From Viola odorata (taxonomy: Eukaryota; Streptophyta; Magnoliopsida; Malpighiales; Violaceae), in the NCBI GenBank assembly GCA_963691705.1, contig OY829541.1, positions 45,463,661 to 45,527,660 on the forward strand: DNA of 64,000 nucleotides, in the 5' to 3' direction. The translations under genes and the position numbers were made by a program. Of the stretch, positions 23,938-34,745 are shown one piece after another; position 1 is the first letter of the stretch, and every line of letters begins with the position of its first letter. Under the pieces are notes generated by a model. The model saw only the letters and a program-made list of their open reading frames with translations, ran no database searches and was not told the DNA's origin.

Positions 23938-24649
23938 CTGTCACTAGTTGGAGTGAGTGCAGGCGACGGCGACGGCGGTGGCGGTGAGCTGCTAGGGTTG
24001 GCTGCTGCTGCCGCCTTCTTCAGTGATGAAAACGAGAGTAGCGAGAAGAAGAGAAAACAGATGCGTTACTGTGTGGGGCTGATTTGGTGTACAACTCGAC
24101 AGTGACAATTGAAAAATGGAGTTTTGCAGGGGAATTTAGGGTTTTGCAGGGGAGAATGAGGAAGAGCGCAAGGTACTTACAGGTAAACTTATTCTAGCGA
24201 CGGCGAGGGTGAGAGGCGGAGGGGCGAGGGCGAGGGTGAGACAGATCCGGAGGGTGAGAGGCGGAGGGCGAGAGCGGATGGCGATGAAACGATGAAACGA
24301 GGAGAGGAGAGCTAGAGCGAGAGAGTGAGAGAACGAGAGCGGAGCGTGTAGAGAGAGAGATTGGGGTAGAATGATATTTTTTATACCTGGTACAAGTTGT
24401 AATTTTAATAACTTGTACTGATATTTTTGTCCACTTAAAATTACAATACTCCTTCCCGTCCTCTTCTCAAAACCATTGGTTTTGGGCTGGAGCAATTTGC
24501 TCCTTCTCAAAACCAAGGTTTTTCTTGGTTTTGAACTCAAGCTTCCCAAGAAGCTTGGTTTGAAAAGCAGTTCCCAAACAACAATTTCCAGCTTCTTGGT
24601 TTTGAAAAGCACTTCTGCAACTCAAACCTGTTTCCCAAACAGGCACTTA

Positions 24650-25995
24650 ACGTATGTCACCCTATTGGAAATGGTTGCTTCTTTTGCTTTACTTGCTGGT
24701 ACTCTGTACCCACTTGAAATGGTTTAATTAATCACTCCTTGAATTATTTTTTATATTAATAACCCCCATAAATTTATTTACTCTTATTTAATTACCTCTT
24801 ACTTTTAAAATGACAACTATTTGAAATTTATTTTCTTGGTAAATCTAACTATTAAAACAGAATGGATGAAATAACTTTCTGCATCCACCTAATTTGGATA
24901 AATATATATTATTCTACTGAAATTGTTATTATTTTCATAAGGTTTGGTTTGTAAGGGTTATATCCTGAAAGTGTTATTATTTTCAAAAGTGTTTGGATCC
25001 AATAAGCTTGTTTGGTTATTGAACACGGTTGATTAATATTAAAAATTATATTAATGAATTTATCTAGTTCAATAAGCTTGTTTCAATTTTCTGGCAGTTA
25101 GGGTGCAGGGCTGAGGGCAGTGGCCAAATCATATAAATGTAACAGATGGGATGTTGCTTAGAGAATTCTGCAGGTAATTAACTTTTTATTAAATTAATAA
25201 CATTTTTTTTTATTTAATTGTTTGTTCTAATTTGCAGAATACTTTATTTAGTAGTAGTACACAAGCACACATTGATCTTAAAATAATTTATTCAAAATGA
25301 CAAATATTCATTCAAAGTATCAAGAATCTCACACCCTAGTTCCCTTACTGCTTGTATGTAATCAATAGTTGCAGAACTGCAGAAATAATTATTTAAATTA
25401 GCATATATGAATGAATGGTGTATGCAACTCATTTTTCTTGATCAGATTGTGAAATGATTCATTTCGTCAAATAGTATTTCTTTTTGGTCCATACAGTATA
25501 AAGTAAATAACAGGGCTATTGATGGTATCCAAGAAATGATTTGGCCACTGCCCTCAGCCCAATGACAGAAAATTGCATAAATACCACTATTTGCTTCTGA
25601 AGGGACATAAATAAATAAGAAAAATTACAGCCCAATGACAACGTATTTAATAGATTTTAGATTTATAATTATTTGTGTAATTCAATAAAAAAATGTAAAT
25701 AAGTGTGTTGATTAATAAATTTAGAGATAATAAAAAAAAAAGGGTAGAACAAGTAAAAACATGGAGAATAATAAATTGGACTACTTGAATCTTACTCGCT
25801 AGTCCCGAACCTTGCCTTTCCTTTTCCTTTTTTAGAAAACGAAACAAAAACAAAAAAAGCCAAGAAAAAAGAAGAGGAGAAAAGACCTACCTGACCTGCC
25901 ATACCTGCCATGTTGAAAAAATACTGCTAGTTGCTAAACTGGCTATAGCCTATACATGGACGAAAGAGCAGGTCCGGGCCCCGGCCCCTCTCTTA
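24650..25995. other. AT-rich repeat-bearing DNA between two PIF-like elements
   Basis: No gene. It contains copies of sequences found again downstream: GCTGGTACTCTGTACCCAC near 24693 (second copy near 30105), a 414-bp block at 25399-25812, and at about 25092-25132 an inverted copy of the GGCCACTGCCCTCAGCCC segment present near 25545 and 29112. Confidence 0.5.
25399..25812. repeat. Direct duplication, copy 1 (partner 28971-29393)
   Basis: From GCATATATGAATGAATGG to ATCTTACTCGCT this block is nearly the same as 28971-29393. The main difference is a short deletion: the downstream copy has GCACCCTAACTGCC after CTCAGCCCT and this copy does not. The two blocks flank the PIF/Harbinger element at 25996-28240. 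Confidence 0.85.
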
Positions 25996-26560
25996 GACCA
26001 TCAGCAGCAGCGTACCAATTTGGGGAGCAAATTGGTACCAACAAGGGCAGCAGGGGACCAAGTGGAGAGCAAATTCCAGCTCTCCACGTCCGGGACCAAA
26101 TTTTGGTCCCGGACCAAACTGACACCTTTTAATAAAAAAAAATATATATTTATTTCTCATCCAATGGCAGCGCGCGCGTGATGAGAATTATTGTTTTTTT
26201 CCCCACTCATTGTTTAAATCGAATTTTTTAAAATAAATACTGAAAATAATTTTATAAAAAATATACCATTATTTTTAATTTTTTGAGATCTATAAATTGA
26301 GACTAGGTTTGTATTATTTGGACACTAAAAAAATTCGAATTTTTTACATTTTTTTCTTTTTTAAATGCTTCTTTTCATAATAATTACTCAAAATAATTTT
26401 ATACCATTATTTTTACACTTATTTTTAATTTTTTGAGATCTATAAATTTGGACACTAAAGAAATCAGAGTTTTTTATACTTTTTTTTCATTTTCTTCTTT
26501 TTTAAATGATTTTTTTTATAATAATTACTCAAAATATTTTAAAGGTAAAATATATTTGAA

Positions 26561-26660
26561 AATAAAAACACACAATTCGAAAATAAAACTCACAATTCGA
26601 AAATAAAACTCACAATTCGAAAATAAAACACACAATTTGAAAGTAAAACATACAATAACA
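26561..26660. repeat. Five tandem copies of a 20-bp unit
   Basis: Five consecutive units of AAATAAAACTCACAATTCGA with minor variation. They lie in the PIF element just outside the stop codon of the minus-strand ORF1 fragment, so they would be in its 3' UTR. Confidence 0.9.
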
Positions 26661-26662
26661 AA

Positions 26663-27118
26663 CTAGTTCTCAAACAACTCCTTCACTAGCATCTTATACA
26701 TATTTTCATCTAGGGCATCACGATCTTCTTTGTTCTTCAAGGACAAGAACATCTCCATCTTCTTAACACGTGTATACTCCAACATAGCTGATGCAGTACT
26801 AGCCCTGGATTGTTCAAGGTTTTCACGAGCATTGGCTAAATTAGATAAGTCCTCCGCAATAGCAACCTTTGATTTTCTAGAAGTCGATGATTTGCTCGAT
26901 GAAGCTCTAGCTTTCTTCTTTGTTGCATCCCTACCTTCTGGACGTACAATGGAAGGAGCTGAGGAATCAACGTCATCGCCACCACTTTTTCTCTTCGATC
27001 CGCTACTTGCAGATTCATTTGTCCTAAGGCTTGGCAAGGGCAGTTTACTAGTGGACACAAGGGCACGACAACAGTTATCCTCGAGGCAGTGGCGTCCTAT
27101 GATTTGTGGATATGACAT
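26663..27118 (-). pseudogene. PIF/Harbinger ORF1 C-terminal fragment (Myb/NAM-associated)
   Basis: The minus-strand frame contains RPEGRDATKKKARASSSK, a serine-rich basic stretch, then a predicted helical region (EYTRVKKMEMFLSLKNKEDR) ending in LVKELFEN. This matches the C-terminal domain of plant PIF/Harbinger ORF1 proteins, often labelled no-apical-meristem-associated, which partner the transposase. The N-terminal Myb/SANT DNA-binding domain is absent, so the fragment should not bind DNA. Confidence 0.75.
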
Positions 27119-27134
27119 GCTTTTTTTGGCTTGC

Positions 27135-27715
27135 CCGGAACATTGAACGACATCAATGTACTAGATAGGTCACCAGTTTTTGACGACATTGAGTCTGGTG
27201 AAGCTCTAAGGGTGGACTACACTGTGAATGGCCGACAGTGCAATCTTGCATACTATCTTGCTGACGGAATCTACCCTAAATGGCCTGTCTTCGTCCAGTC
27301 GATTCAATTGCCCCAAGGAAACAAATCGCAATTGTTTGCCAAACAACAAGAATCATGTAGGAAGGATGTGGAACGTGCATTCGGGGTACTCCAAGCACGC
27401 TTCTCCATTATTCGTCAACCAGCCAGGATGTGGGATATCGATGTCTTAGGTAAAGTAATGAGGGCGTGCATTATTTTACATAACATGATTGTGGAGGATG
27501 AACGAGATACATATTCACGAAATTGGGAAAATATCGACTTCGATCAGTCGGATAGTCCCGAGTCTAGCTCTTCGTTCAATGTCCAAACGCAAGTGCTGCC
27601 TCAATATGAAGTGCATGTCCAAGGCCGATCCGAATCAAATATTCATACTAGAGCCGAGCTACGTGATAGAGCACTCCATATTCAGTTGAAAAAGGATCTC
27701 GTCGAGCACATCTGA
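27135..27715 (+). pseudogene. PIF/Harbinger transposase C-terminal fragment (DDE_Tnp_4)
   Basis: The frame reads PGTLNDINVLDRSPVF, YYLADGIYPKWPVFV, SCRKDVERAFGVLQARF and ACIILHNMIVEDE, the signature C-terminal half of plant Harbinger nucleases. LADGIYP and RKDVERAFG hold the last two acidic positions of the DDE triad; the first catalytic Asp and the helix-turn-helix region are missing upstream. About 190 residues remain of a protein usually 350-450 long. No stop interrupts the remaining part, which ends naturally at TGA 27713-27715. Confidence 0.85.
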
Positions 27716-28240
27716 AATAAATTTGGAACAACCCTCGCTTAGATTTAAAAAAATTATTTCTCACGTTTACCAGTTTATTTTGTGTGTTTCTCAAGTTTAC
27801 GAGTTTATTTTGTGTGTATTTTCTTGTTCGTGTGCAATAATCTAAGTCGATGTTTGATTTACTGAGTGATAAATAATATCGTGTGTTACTATTAAAAAAT
27901 ATTATATTATTTATTTTATTAAAAAAGTATAGATTTTTTGAAATCTGAAAAAAAATTATGAAATTTAATTAATTTATATTAAAAAAATATTATTTATTAT
28001 TTATTATATTATAAAAAAGTAATTATTATAGTAATTATAAATTTAATAAGAAAAGAAATGAAAAATGTGGTGGGGTATATGATAAATGATGTGGCAGGGA
28101 GAGAAAGTTTTTAACACCCTGAATAATTCCTTGCTGTGAGCGCGTGGGTGTTAAATGCTTTTTGGTTGGGTGCTAAGCTGATGTAGCAATGAGAGAAAGT
28201 GAATAACACCCAAAAATTTGATCCCCTGATATGGATGGTC

Positions 28241-30279
28241 TTATTGCCAAAATAGGAACATGTTACTTTGTTCAAATCTTCTCCGTAAATGGATGCTTCA
28301 CATTTCAGTTGCTGTTATCTAATTAATACTACTACTACTCTCGTCTCTTTCGTTTATCAGAAACTAAATGAAAATTTTAAAGGTTTAATTTGTTTTGATT
28401 TTCTCCTACTAAATTTCAGACTAATTTTACCATAATACCAATAATTATTACTTTATAATTTTTTTGAAAATATCCTTATAGTTTCTTTGGTATCCGATAA
28501 AAATAAATAAATAAATGAGTTGTTTTTATGATTTGATTTGACATTACAATAGTTGTTTATTATGTGTTCGAAAATCGTACACCAAACAAAATTATTTACA
28601 CAGTCACCATAATCCATCGGATTAAATGAAAAAATGTGTTATACATATAAAAATATAGAAATATGATTCATCAATTAGTTAGCGCTCCTTCTAATTAATA
28701 AGTATGGAAACCTATTAGTAGAGATACGGATTTATTGGTATGGAATTCTAATTAAGTTCTTGCAAGAAGTTATTTCTATTTTTTTTTTGTAACTTCAATT
28801 TGTTTACTAATTTCTGTCACAAATTGTAGAAATTGGTGAGAGGAAGAACACTATAGGAAAGGATGTGCGTTAAATGAAGGGCAGCATAGTCATAACACAC
28901 CCAAGCACAGTGGATTCTTAATCCGTGTGCCCGGTCGCGAAACGTCAGACATTCGTGACCGGAGGGAGTAGCATATATGAATGAATGGTGTATGCAACTC
29001 ATTTTTCTTGATCAAATTGTGAAATGATTCATTTCGTCAAATAGTATTTTTTTTGGGTCCATATGGTATAAAGTAAATAACAGGGCTATTGATGGTATCC
29101 AAGAAATGATTTGGCCACTGCCCTCAGCCCTGCACCCTAACTGCCAGAAAATTGCATAAATACCACTATTTGTCTCTGAAGTGACATAAATAAATAAGTA
29201 AAATTACAGCCCAATGACAACCTATTTAATAGATTTTAGATTTATAATTATTTGTGTAATTCAATAAAAAAATGAAAATAAGTGTGTTAATTAATGAATT
29301 TAGAGATAATAAAAAAAAGGGGTAGAACAAGTAAAAACATGGAGAATAATAAATTGGACCACCTGAATCTTACTCGCTGGTCCCATGCTTGATGATGTGT
29401 ATATTTTAATATGTATAATTTTTAAAAATATTTTTGAATATAAAAATTAAGAGCAATTGCAAAAGAAAATTATGGAGAATACTTCGAGTTAATAACTTGT
29501 GCGGTCTTATTTCGATCGAAAAACATAAAATTAATATGACAAATAAATTACTAAAATATTTTAGTGTTTTAAAAAGAAAAGGACAAATAGAATTCTTTAG
29601 GCAAAACTCTTTATGAAATTCTAGCGTAGTACTTAAGAATTAAAAATTAATTATATCATAAAATATAATAAGAACTAGGTGCGTTGTGAAAATAATTATT
29701 TACGGTGCGAGAATATTAACACCCTATAAAATTAGTATCTCTATCATATGTTTAATTATAATTAGGTTATTTTGTGATTTTTTCTCCAAATAAAAATTCA
29801 CATTTTCTTAATAAATTTATTATCTATACATTTTTTCTGTTCAATATTACTCTGAAGTTAATAAAAATTAGATAAATACAATAAAATTATTATATTTCCA
29901 TCCACGATGATCTTGATCGTGATTCGAAAATCTACGATATGAAAAGTTTGTTGTCTATAGTCAAGGAAAAAAGTAAATAAAAAGAACACTATATCATGAG
30001 AGATTATCTCCCTATAGTCAAGAAAAAAAGTAAACAAAAAGAACACACTGTCACCCCATTAGAAATGGTTGCAGAAAAAGGAAATGCTTCTTTTGCTTCG
30101 TGCTTGCTGGTACTCTGTACCCACCTACCCCTGACCTTATATATTGTACACTTTGACCATTATTATTTCGTGCCTCCATAAATAATATCTTTACATGAGA
30201 TCTATTCTTTTAAATCTTTTTACTCCGAATTAACCTAATTAATTAATTTAGTGAAAATCTAACTCTTTTTTTCTCTCTC
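28241..30279. other. AT-rich intergenic DNA with duplicated blocks
   Basis: No gene. Near 28965 the end ACCGGAGGGAGTA of a Stowaway-like MITE abuts the duplicated block at 28971-29393; I could not find its other end. At about 29948 and 30017 a short phrase (CTATAGTCAAG followed by AAAAAAGTAAA-type sequence) is directly repeated. A copy of GCTGGTACTCTGTACCCAC from 24693 lies near 30105. Confidence 0.5.
28971..29393. repeat. Direct duplication, copy 2 (partner 25399-25812)
   Basis: Near-identical to 25399-25812 and in the same orientation, but retaining the GCACCCTAACTGCC segment that copy 1 lacks. It starts immediately after a MITE end at a TA. Confidence 0.85.
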
Positions 30280-31782
30280 TCGCAAAGTCCTTTCGATTAT
30301 TAGCAGGCCCATGCATGTGAATCTTCATTAGAAGTTTATTCACTCGGATTGACATTACAAATTTAATTGTTGTGCTATGTTTATTGCATTTTTAGGAGTG
30401 TAAACACGTAGCCTTATTTTCTGAGCGTGAGTGCAAACACTAATATCTGGTGAGGATTGCTTACAGCTGTATGTCATGGGAAAGTCTTGTTCTTGAGGTC
30501 GTTATTTCTTGAACAAGACGCAGACGTTATCTAGACTTGAATCAATCATGTTTATATAACAAAAATTGGACTAACGTTTTTCCAAAAAAAATGCTTGAAT
30601 TGATTTTCTCTTAAACAAAGAGCTCATTTTCGTCCTAACAAAAGGCTTGGGGGCAAGCCGAGGTTTAAATGTAGGAATATTTGATGTTTCTCACATAGGT
30701 CATTTGCTCTCTCTTTTTCTATCTGTTGCTGCTTTGTGTTTGCTTCCTTCCTATTTGCAGGACACAAATATGCTTCAGTGGAATCATGCCTCAACCATGG
30801 GTCTTCGATGAAGAAATCGTTGTAAAACCCTCGTCGTCTTGGATTTCCGACAAATCCAATCAGCCAATCGAATGGAGAACGTTACCACTCCTAAACCATG
30901 GGTCTTCGATGACAATATCATTGTAAAGCCCTCATCATGGATTTTTGTTAAGATCCAATCAATTTCTGAATGAAGGTACGTTACCACTTCACTCTCAACT
31001 TATGTCGTGTGATGACTTGGTCGTCCACTTCTCTATCTAGTTGTGCGGTGACTTGGTCACCCACGTTGGTGTGACGATTTGATCGTCCACTTGCTATCTA
31101 GTTGTGCGGTGACTTGGTCACCCACTTTGGCGTGACAATTTGATCGTCCACTTGTCTGTCTAGTTGTGCGGTGACTTACGTTGGCGTGACGATTTGATCG
31201 TCCACTTTCTGTCTAGTTGTGCGGTGACTTGGTCACCCACGTTGGTGTGATGACTTGGTCGTCCACTTGTCTGTCTAGTTGTGCGGTGACTTGGTCACCC
31301 ACGTTGGCGTGACGATTTGATCGTCCACTTTCTTTCTATGTTGTGCGGTGACTTGGTCACCCACGTTGGCGTGACGATTTGATCGTCCACTTTTCTGTCT
31401 AGTTGTGCGGTGACTTGGTCACCCACGTTGGCGTGACGATTGGATCGTCCACTTGTTGTCTAGTTGTGCGGTGACTTGGTCACCCACGTTGGCGTGATGA
31501 TTTGATCGTCCACTTTCTTTCTATGTTGTGCAGTGACTTGGTCACCTACGTTGGTGTGATGACTTGGTCGTCCACTTGTCTATCTAGTTGTGCGGTGACT
31601 TGGTCACCCACGTTGGCCTGACGATTTGATCGTCCAGTTTCTTTCTATGTTGTGCGGTGACTTGGTCACCCACGTTGGTGTGATGACTTGGTCGTCCACT
31701 TGTCTGTCTAGTTGTGCGGTGACTTGGTCACCCACGTTGGCGTGACGACTTGATCACCCACTTTCTCCTCTTTATGTCGTGC
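30280..31782 (+). mobile_element. Remnant of an older Athila-like element: 3' region and partial LTR
   Basis: 30280-30690 resembles 42490-42880, the region just upstream of the intact Athila 3' LTR. Shared phrases in order include GCAAAGTC, CATGCATGTG, CACTCGGATTGA, TGAGGATTGCTT and GGTCGTTAT. A purine-rich stretch then leads to TGATGTTTCTCACA at about 30682, where an LTR would begin. The LTR-like part holds a duplicated phrase (AACCATGGGTCTTCGATGA at about 30793 and 30894) and the 61-bp tandem array, and is cut off by the next 5' LTR at 31783. Homology is clear by eye but diverged, so it is a different family. Confidence 0.55.
30985..31770. repeat. About 13 tandem ~61-bp units, each with two small hairpins
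   Basis: Units are marked by GTTGTGCGGTGACTTGG, starting for example at 31040, 31101, 31163 and 31278, spaced 61-62 bp with one shorter unit at 31216. Each typical unit contains GGTGAC-TTG-GTCACC and GACGAT-TTG-ATCGTC, perfect 6-bp inverted repeats around the same TTG loop. Some units replace the second with GATGAC-TTG-GTCGTC, which still pairs if one G-T wobble is allowed. The array lies in the putative LTR of the older Athila-like remnant. Confidence 0.9.
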
Positions 31783-33311
31783 TGATATGCGTGTGTTTTC
31801 TAGATATTTTCTCTTTAATTTTGCATGTTTTCCCTCCTTGATGCTACTAACTTGCTCTGTTTTCAATACTTCTTGCCATATCCAGCCCTAGAGGAGAAAA
31901 AGACAGAAAGCACACGCCTTGGGATGGAATTGAGCAGCTTTGGAAGTCTCCCAGTCTTTGTCGCGGCCTAGACGTATTTCCTCAGTCGAGCCCTAGATGC
32001 GCGCATTCGTGTCCAGCCCTGGACTATCTGTGAAGTCGAAAAGTGCTGCGTTTTGCCCTCGATTAGAAGCTGCACGTGCTTGCAATCCATCTTGGAGCGC
32101 ACGAAGAGAGATGCCAGCGAGATTCCTCTCTGATCCCTTTTGAGCGTCCTAGGAATATTCTCCCTAGGACGTGGTCCAGCCCAGCTGTCCCTTTCCTCCC
32201 GTTTTGTCTTCTTCCCTTAGCTGGATTTGTCCTCTAGTTAGCTTAGGGTTGTATATAAATAGTAACTTTAGGATTTTTAGGGTAAGCAACATTGGTAGGA
32301 GGCAGAAATCAGCATACTTGCTATTTTTCTCTCTTCTTTGGGATTTGTTCCTCCATCTTCAAGCTGTAGCCGCCGGCTAGCCTTAGTCTTTCACCGGAGC
32401 TTTTCAGCTCCGGCTGGTATTTAATAGTTTTCTTCCCATTTTCTTGTTTTCCTTTTATGCTTGCTATTGAATCTATTTATATTTATGTTATTATGAGTAT
32501 GAGTAGCTAGATCCTTTCGTCTTAGCAAAAGGTTTTTCCAAGGGTTGCAAGGGTAGTTGTGAAGCCTTAATGTTCTTCATAAACTCTTATGCGTGTATTT
32601 AATCTCTTGCCATTTTACTGTCATATTGCACTGGATCTATAGAAGCCTGATCAACTGCTGTATTTTCCTTTGTAATTACTGCCATTTCTTTAGAATCAGT
32701 AGGCACCTAGCCCGGAGTCATTAGGTTGCTTGTCCAATCCGGCTAGGGCTGGAGGTTAACTAGGGTGGATCTGACAACGTCTTGCCCTAGACGTGTCTTC
32801 CTCCACTTCATGGGCCTCTGGATCTCCCCATAAGCGAACCTTGGGGAAGGACGGAGTGTCAAGGTCTTGCCTATAAGCGTACCTTGGGCGAGACTTCTCT
32901 TACGAAGGTAGACAGGAGGCCTAAGCGTACCTGGCCTCTATAGCACATATGCACTATGAGAGTGGAATATCCTTGAGCTGATGACCAACTAGACCTAGAC
33001 GCAACCCGCGGAATCACTTTGCTAAGACTCTTTCCTATTATCTGATTTACCCCTCTTGTGATACTGTTTTATTGCCTTTAGATAATTTTTACTTTATTTA
33101 GTTCACTTGTTAGCTTTAGTATCCAAATCTCGCTGGTTAATTTCATTAGCCAGCCCCAAACCCCCCCCAGTGTTACTTGTTACTGTTTAGACCTGGACAT
33201 ACACTGCGAATAGAATATTACCATTAATCCTTGTGGTTCGACTCTGATTTTCCCTATACACATTTATTGTGCATTTTGCTAGCAGAAAATATTACTTTTG
33301 AGTGACGATCA
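31783..33311 (+). repeat. 5' LTR of the Athila-type element
   Basis: Starts TGATATGCGTGTG and ends GACGATCA, giving inverted TGAT/ATCA termini, length 1529 bp. It is repeated at 42877-44198 with roughly two dozen substitutions by eye over about 1320 bp. A TATA-type sequence TATATAAATA lies at 32252-32261. The sequence after the LTR, TGACGTCGTTGCCGGGGA (33317-33334), resembles the tRNA-Asp type primer-binding site of Athila elements with a small change. Confidence 0.9.
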
Positions 33312-33365
33312 AATTTTGACGTCGTTGCCGGGGATTGACGGTTCTAATATTTTGTTTTTCCTTGT

Positions 33366-34745
33366 ATGACCAGGAGATCTGCTTTAGACCTACTGCCTTA
33401 CGATCCAGAGCTCACTAGGACAGAAAGAGAACTCCGAAGGTAAGCCAGAGGATTATCTTCTCTCCGGAGTAGAGCTCCTGTCCCTCTTCTCGATAGAGAC
33501 CTTTCAGATCTTGATACTCTCCAAAGCCTGTTTCAGGAAGAAATCGCATCTTTACATCGAGCCCTCGACAGTGTTAAGTCTATCCAGCCCCCGACATCTG
33601 AAATGGAAGATCCACCACCACCTCCTCCTGGAGGAAATGAGGACGTAGTTCCTCCTATTGCTCAGACCATCGATGATCTTAATGCCGCCCCAGAAGCGCC
33701 CAGCAGCTGCATCGATTGGCCTGAAGTACCTCACGACTGGACACTCAAGTTCGCTATCATGCACCATCTCCCTATTTTCCGAGGTGCTACTAAGGAAAAT
33801 CCTCATCGCCATCTTCAACAACTCCATTCTATTTGCGGGGCAATGAAACCTACGAACGTTAGTATCGAGCAGGCCAAGCTCCGAACTTTTATGTGGTCAC
33901 TCAAAGATTTAGCCCTCGACTAGTTTTATGATCTCCCTCCACGTTCGATCCACTCATGGGCTGAAATGACAAAAGCTTTCACGGATAAGTACTACCCTGC
34001 ATCCAGGGCGATGGTGACAGTCAAGCAACTTGTATCTATTCTTCAGAAAGAAGACGAGACCCTTGACCAGTACTATGAACGCTTCAAGTGTATGCAAGCC
34101 TTGTGTCCCTCTCATAACCTGACTGAGCACGGTCTTATTCAGTACTTCGCCGAAGGACTGAGACCCCATGATAAAGCCTTGTTGCATGCAGCCGCTAATA
34201 GATCCCTTAGTGCTCTCACTCCAGCTGCCGCCAAGGCCATAATTGAGCTCATGGCCAAAAATGCCATTCTATTGGGAGGGGCAAGTAGCGACCAGAGTGC
34301 TCAGGTAGCCGCTATGCAAGGGCAACTGACTTCTATCCAGGGCATGCTACATACCATGACATCTCAACAGCCGATCCAGGTCAAGGCATGCCAAATTTGC
34401 AATTACACGGATCACCCCACGGATGCTTGTCCTCATATCCCGGACGAGATCCAAGTGAATACCGCTGGGTATTACAATTCACCCCCCGTCCAGAACTACA
34501 ACCAGGGCTGGAAACAACCAAGCCTAGGGTGGGTACCTAACCCTCAACAGCCAAACTCTAATCAACAACAACATCCTTATGGAAACCACCCCCCTCCTCC
34601 CAACATGCAGTACTTTAAACCTCGACCACCGTACCCTAACCAGCAATACCAACCCTCACCACAAATAAATCAACCTTTCCCTTCACCTCCACCACCCGAA
34701 GATTGCACTAAATACAAAGACATCATCACAGAAATGCAAAAGTAG
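33366..34745 (+). pseudogene. gag: Athila gag, interrupted by stop codons
   Basis: Gag forms the cytoplasmic virus-like particle of the element. The frame opens with ATG at 33366 (MTRRSALDLLPYDPE) and continues with a proline-rich stretch, the retrotransposon gag domain (WAEMTKAFTDKYYP, YYERFKCMQALCP, YFAEGLRPHDK) and one CX2C zinc-knuckle-like motif (CQICNYTDHPTDACP). The tail is Pro/Gln/Asn-rich. In-frame stops occur at 33441, 33921 and 34743; the last separates it from pol, which continues in the same frame. Confidence 0.85.

Larger units (their letters stand above)
21028..24646. mobile_element. Tourist/PIF-Harbinger-like element carrying SIZ1 and SIN3 pieces
   Basis: Left end GGGCCTGTTTGG preceded by TTA (21025-21027); right end CCAAACAGGCAC followed by TTA (24647-24649). 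The GGCCTGTTTGG-type inverted terminus and TTA duplication fit non-autonomous PIF/Harbinger (Tourist) elements, although a 5-bp ACTTA reading is also possible. Subterminal AAGTGCTGTGGGAAA- and GAAGTGCTTTTC-type motifs follow. No transposase is seen. The 3.6-kb interior has about 1.1 kb of AT-rich DNA and then, on the minus strand, SIZ1-like exons (23937-23750) followed by a SIN3-like exon (22773-22400). Confidence 0.7.
25996..28240. mobile_element. Deleted PIF/Harbinger (Pong-like) transposon
   Basis: TTA duplications at 25993-25995 and 28241-28243 bound a 2245-bp element with short inverted ends GACCATC and GATGGTC. Inside are the C-terminal part of the Myb/SANT-like partner protein on the minus strand and the C-terminal part of the DDE nuclease on the plus strand, placed back to back. 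Autonomous PIF/Harbinger elements encode full versions of both proteins, so this is an internal-deletion derivative. The downstream part also has AT-rich sequence and GAGAGAAAGT repeats near the right end. Confidence 0.8.

Noticed and set aside
30985..31770. CRISPR-like regular repeats
   Set aside because: The units are direct tandem repeats with no unique spacers, in plant nuclear DNA within retrotransposon sequence. No cas genes.
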